The notes under the pieces are model-generated. The model searched no databases. It was not told the origin of the DNA and saw only the letters and a list, made by a program, of their open reading frames with translations. From NCBI GenBank assembly GCA_024653225.1, contig JANLGA010000072.1, forward strand, positions 1-8,724: a stretch of DNA of 8,724 bases, read 5' to 3'. Source of the stretch: Bacillota bacterium (lineage in GTDB: Bacteria; Bacillota; Sulfobacillia; JABLXB01). The translations under genes were made by a program, and so were the position numbers. Below are positions 6,147-8,724 of this stretch, piece by piece (the stretch's first letter is position 1; each line of letters opens with the position of its first letter).

Positions 6147-8345
6147 ATGGCGAACGCGCTGTCTGTAAATGACCGTGTGCTGGTCCGCGACCGCCCGTGG
6201 CGGATACGAAAGATCATGGCTACGGGCAATGGCGGCACGCTGTTGGAAGTGGAGGCACTAGATGGCGATGACCCTGTATTCCTGTCACTTGCCGTTCCTC
6301 CGGACGAGCCCGAAGTGCTGCCCAACGAGCTGGCGGAGTTCGACCTTCGCGGCCTGGATTCGTTCACGGCGTGGTCTCGAGCCCACCGCATCCTGGCGAG
6401 CACGTTGGTGAGCGAAACCGGGCTGCTCAGCGGCGCCCGATTTGGTCGGGTTCTCCCGGAATCGTACCAGCTCGCCCCCGTCATGCGGATCCTGTCGAAG
6501 CCCCGACCGAGCCTACTGATAGCAGATGATGTCGGCCTGGGGAAAACCATCGAGGCAGGCTTTGTGCTGTTAGAGCTGATGGCACGCGGCCGAGCGGAGC
6601 GGGTTCTCGTAGTTACGCCGGCCGGACTGATGGACCAGTGGCAGGACGAGCTGTATGACAAGTTCGGACTGTCGTTCTGCATCATCGGCAATGTCTCTGA
6701 CCTGGTTCAGGCGCAGACGGATCTCCCGGCCGGCGTGAGCCCGTGGGACGCGCTTCCGCGGGTCATCACGTCCGTCGATTACATCAAGAAGGAGACCGTG
6801 CGCAACCGCGCCTTGCGCAAGCGCTGGGACCTGATCATCGTTGACGAGGCCCACTGTCTTGCGGAGTCGGGCACTCCGGAGGACCCCTATTCAACCCAGC
6901 GCACCAGGCTTGGGTGGGCTCTTCGCGAGGCGTGTCGCGGGCTGTTGCTGCTAACGGCCACGCCACACAATGGCTACCCTCATGCGTTCAGGTCCCTCCT
7001 CGAGCTGGTGGAACCGACCCTGGCGACCTTCGCTGGCTCATCGGAGGATAGGTGGCGGCGCATCGAGGCGTCGCGGATTCGCCGAATGAAGCCGCAGATA
7101 ACCCGGGTCTTGCCCGACGGGATCAGGAAGCCGGTCTTCCCGCTGCGGAAGGTCGTTGGGATTCCCATCCACGACTTGACTGACGAAGACAGGCAGTTGC
7201 TGAGGAAGGTGGGCTCGTACTGCTCTCGTGTCGCCAAGGAGGCAGCCGACACGGACGATGCGGAGATCATCGGCTTCGCGATGCAAATAGTCAAGAAACG
7301 TGCCCTCTCGTCTCGGGCGGCGCTGGCTGTGACGCTCGAGCACCGACTGGAGGCGCTCCAGAAGGAAGAGGCTCGCGAGGAACGTCCGGACCGGGCCGAT
7401 CTGAAGGATTGCCAGGCCGACCTGCCGCTCTCGGAGGCGGCAACCGAACGAACGGCGCGCAAGATACTCCGTTCGGCCATCCCGGCAGATGAAAGGCGGA
7501 GGAATTCCGAGATCCGAGCGCTGAAGGACATTCAGCGTTTGCTGAGAAGGCTGGGCGAGCGTGACCCGAAGATCGAGACCCTGATCGACCAGGTGCGACA
7601 GATCCAGAAGGACGATCCGGGGGACAAGGTGATCGTTTTCACCGAGTACCGCGACACACTGAATTCAATACGTGCTAGGATAGAGCGCGAGCCCGACCTG
7701 GTCGGCCGCTATGTCGTGCTCACCGGTGGGCTGAGCCGTGGGCAGCGCCTCAGGCGGCAGGAGGAATTCGCAAGACCGGGGGTCACGATACTGCTGGCCA
7801 CGGATGCTGCGAGCGAAGGCTTGAATCTTCAACATCACTGCCGCCGGGTCATTCACGTGGAGCTCCCCTGGAATCCCAACCGACTGGAGCAGCGGAATGG
7901 CCGCGTTGATCGTTACGGACAGCGACGGGAACCGGAAATGCGGTATCTCTATTATCCCGACAGTCCCGAAGACGACGTTCTAGCGAGGCTGGTTGAGAAG
8001 ATTGTGAGGATGGCCGAGGACCGGGTTTCGACTCCAGACATCCTGGGCGTCATGGCAGGGGCTTCTCTGGATCAGGAGCTTGTGAGACTGGATCCTGAGG
8101 CCGCTGATGTCGAAGCGCGGAAGAACCAGCTGGTCAGGCTGTTCGACGACCGGACGGAGGAATTCGTCAGGAATGTACAACCCCTGCTATCAGTCTCGGG
8201 TGAACAACCGGGGGACTGGGAGAATGCCCTGAAGATGCTGAATGCGGCCGAGCCGCTCTTCGTGGACGACGATGCGCTGGAGGCCGTGGTGCTTGAAAGC
8301 CTGGGTCCCAACATCGCCGCGGATCCCGCCCGCGAGGGCGTCTGA
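6147..8345 (+). CDS. SNF2-family DEAH helicase, DrmD-like, probably cut short at its 3' end by an IS
   Basis: This is a superfamily 2 ATP-driven DNA translocase or helicase. The 732-residue product starts with a small beta-rich domain (LSVNDRVLVRDRPWRI, 5-20). RecA-like domain 1 has the Q-motif region YQLAP (107-111), Walker A DDVGLGKT (127-134), motif Ia VVTPAGLMDQW (155-165), DEAH (233-236) and LLTATPHNG (268-276). A charged helical insertion spans about 340-475. RecA-like domain 2 has VIVFTEYRDT (495-504), LLATDAASEGLNLQ (549-562) and arginine-finger motif QRNGRVDRYGQ (582-592). All ATPase motifs are intact. The N-terminal domain, the IADDVGLGKTIEAG block and SPWDALPRV (198-206) resemble DrmD, the SNF2 helicase of class 1 DISARM anti-phage systems. 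RapA-like or other defence-island helicases remain possible. The frame ends at the TGA where an IS3 left end begins, so C-terminal residues are probably lost. No in-frame start exists upstream: TAG at 6108-6110, then no start codon before 6147. Confidence 0.9.
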   Translation: MANALSVNDRVLVRDRPWRIRKIMATGNGGTLLEVEALDGDDPVFLSLAVPPDEPEVLPNELAEFDLRGLDSFTAWSRAHRILASTLVSETGLLSGARFGRVLPESYQLAPVMRILSKPRPSLLIADDVGLGKTIEAGFVLLELMARGRAERVLVVTPAGLMDQWQDELYDKFGLSFCIIGNVSDLVQAQTDLPAGVSPWDALPRVITSVDYIKKETVRNRALRKRWDLIIVDEAHCLAESGTPEDPYSTQRTRLGWALREACRGLLLLTATPHNGYPHAFRSLLELVEPTLATFAGSSEDRWRRIEASRIRRMKPQITRVLPDGIRKPVFPLRKVVGIPIHDLTDEDRQLLRKVGSYCSRVAKEAADTDDAEIIGFAMQIVKKRALSSRAALAVTLEHRLEALQKEEAREERPDRADLKDCQADLPLSEAATERTARKILRSAIPADERRRNSEIRALKDIQRLLRRLGERDPKIETLIDQVRQIQKDDPGDKVIVFTEYRDTLNSIRARIEREPDLVGRYVVLTGGLSRGQRLRRQEEFARPGVTILLATDAASEGLNLQHHCRRVIHVELPWNPNRLEQRNGRVDRYGQRREPEMRYLYYPDSPEDDVLARLVEKIVRMAEDRVSTPDILGVMAGASLDQELVRLDPEAADVEARKNQLVRLFDDRTEEFVRNVQPLLSVSGEQPGDWENALKMLNAAEPLFVDDDALEAVVLESLGPNIAADPAREGV

Positions 8346-8361
8346 GCTTGACCCGGTTTGG

Positions 8362-8388
8362 CGGACACCCTGATACTTGGGATATAAG
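8362..8388 (+). promoter_or_regulatory. Candidate transposase promoter inside the IS left end
   Basis: TATAAG at 8383-8388 is a fair -10 hexamer. Upstream candidates for -35 are CGGACA (8362-8367, 15-base spacer) and TTGGCG (8358-8363, 19-base spacer); neither is ideal. The position, about 20 bases before the orfA binding site, is where IS3 elements usually carry a weak promoter. Confidence 0.3.
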
Positions 8389-8408
8389 CCCAGGAAGGGG
8401 AGGTCGCT

Positions 8409-8705
8409 ATGCCGAGGACAAAGCCGCCGTATCCGCCGGAGTTCAGGGAGGGCGCCGTGCGGTTGGTGCGTGAGGGTGGAAAGACGATGGTGGAGGTAGC
8501 GCGGGATCTGGGGGTTTCAGTTGAGTCAGTGCGTACTTGGGTGCGGCAGCATGAGATTGACGCGGGGCAGCGCGAGGGGTTGACGTCGGCCGAACGTGAG
8601 GAACTGCAGCGTTTGCGCCGGGAGACTCGGGTCCTCAGGGAAGAGCGGGAGATCCTAAAAAAAGCCGCGGCCTTCTTCGCTCAGGAGACCAACAGGAGCC
8701 GGTAG
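8409..8705 (+). CDS. IS3-family transposase OrfA (helix-turn-helix DNA-binding subunit)
   Basis: OrfA binds the IS ends and, through frameshifting, forms the N-terminal part of the OrfAB transposase. The 98-residue product is full length for the family. It has the HTH_Tnp_1 (IS3/IS911 OrfA) pattern: YPPEFREGAVRLVREGG (8-24), then a helix-turn-helix at about 26-48 (VEVARDLGVSVESVRTWV). The leucine-zipper tail LQRLRRETRVLREEREILKK (66-85) has leucines at 69, 76 and 83. It ends with AAAFFA, which is typical of OrfA. GGGGAGG at 8397-8403 is a strong binding site 5 bases before the ATG. Codons 83-85 (CTA AAA AAA) contain the slippery run used to shift into orfB. The gene lies directly downstream of, and in the same direction as, the interrupted helicase. 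Confidence 0.95.
   Translation: MPRTKPPYPPEFREGAVRLVREGGKTMVEVARDLGVSVESVRTWVRQHEIDAGQREGLTSAEREELQRLRRETRVLREEREILKKAAAFFAQETNRSR
8657..8663 (+). promoter_or_regulatory. Programmed -1 ribosomal frameshift site (A_AAA_AAA) of the IS
   Basis: Seven A bases lie in the phase required for -1 slippage: the zero frame reads CTA AAA AAA GCC. After slipping, reading continues AGC CGC GGC and stays open to the window end. IS3 elements use this kind of site to make the OrfAB fusion. A downstream stimulatory hairpin cannot be judged in the 61 remaining bases. Confidence 0.8.
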
Positions 8706-8724
8706 CAGCGTTCATGTTTATTGA
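8663..8724 (+). CDS. IS3-family transposase OrfB, 5' fragment (truncated by window edge)
   Basis: In the -1 frame relative to orfA, reading is open from the slippery run to the last base. An ATG at 8714 begins MFI, where independent OrfB starts are usually found just after the orfA stop. OrfB carries the rve/DDE catalytic domain in this family, but none of that domain is visible here. The identity rests on position, frame and the OrfA partner, not on its own motifs. Confidence 0.65.

Larger units (their letters stand above)
8343..8724 (+). mobile_element. IS3-family insertion sequence, left part (continues beyond window)
   Basis: The element is recognised by its IS3-type orfA, the -1 frameshift site and the start of orfB. 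It also has a left terminal sequence beginning TGAGCTTGACCCGGTTTG at 8343 and continuing with GCGGACACC, which resembles IS3-family termini (5'-TGA, then a CCCGG region and GGACAC). The exact tip could instead be the second TGA at 8349. The right end and target duplication are outside the window. Only about 380 bases are visible, so intactness cannot be judged. Confidence 0.85.

Noticed and set aside
1..8724. CRISPR array, tRNA or rRNA genes
   Set aside because: No regularly spaced repeats, no cloverleaf in the gaps and no rRNA-like stretches were seen on either strand.

Overview
The window pairs a housekeeping cell-envelope operon (about 100-5820) with an accessory stretch (about 5970-8724). 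The organism looks like a high-GC member of the Bacillota or a close relative. The reasons are the gene order cdaA-cdaR-glmM-glmS, which is the order in Bacillus subtilis, and a glmS ribozyme ahead of glmS, an RNA class found mainly in Bacillota. The DNA is GC-rich, yet the operon uses AUA and AGG codons freely, which argues against a typical actinobacterium. This placement is inference.

Layout, all on the + strand. Bases 1-128 are an upstream flank with no gene I can name. cdaA (129-956, TTG start) is a membrane diadenylate cyclase that makes c-di-AMP. cdaR (953-2167) overlaps it by ATGA and encodes its extracytoplasmic YbbR-repeat regulator. glmM (2207-3586) is phosphoglucosamine mutase. 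A 394-base gap follows and holds a complete GlcN6P-sensing glmS ribozyme (about 3697-3838, cleavage expected between 3696 and 3697). glmS (3981-5819, GTG start) closes the operon. A 12-bp perfect hairpin at 5933-5961 probably ends transcription.

The operon forms one circuit. GlmS converts fructose-6-phosphate and glutamine to GlcN6P. GlmM converts GlcN6P to GlcN1P for UDP-GlcNAc and peptidoglycan. Excess GlcN6P triggers ribozyme cleavage of the glmS message. In studied Bacillota, GlmM and CdaR also modulate CdaA, which couples wall-precursor supply to c-di-AMP and osmotic control.

The accessory part begins after a non-coding leader with small hairpins and a strong orphan Shine-Dalgarno site. 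It carries a 732-residue SNF2-type DEAH helicase (6147-8345) whose layout resembles DrmD of DISARM anti-phage systems. Its reading frame stops exactly where the left end of an IS3-family element appears to begin (8343). The gene is therefore probably cut short by the insertion, with its TGA supplied by the IS terminus. The IS shows a complete orfA with an in-phase A_AAA_AAA slippery site and the first codons of orfB in the -1 frame. The rest of the IS, and any further defence genes, lie outside the window.
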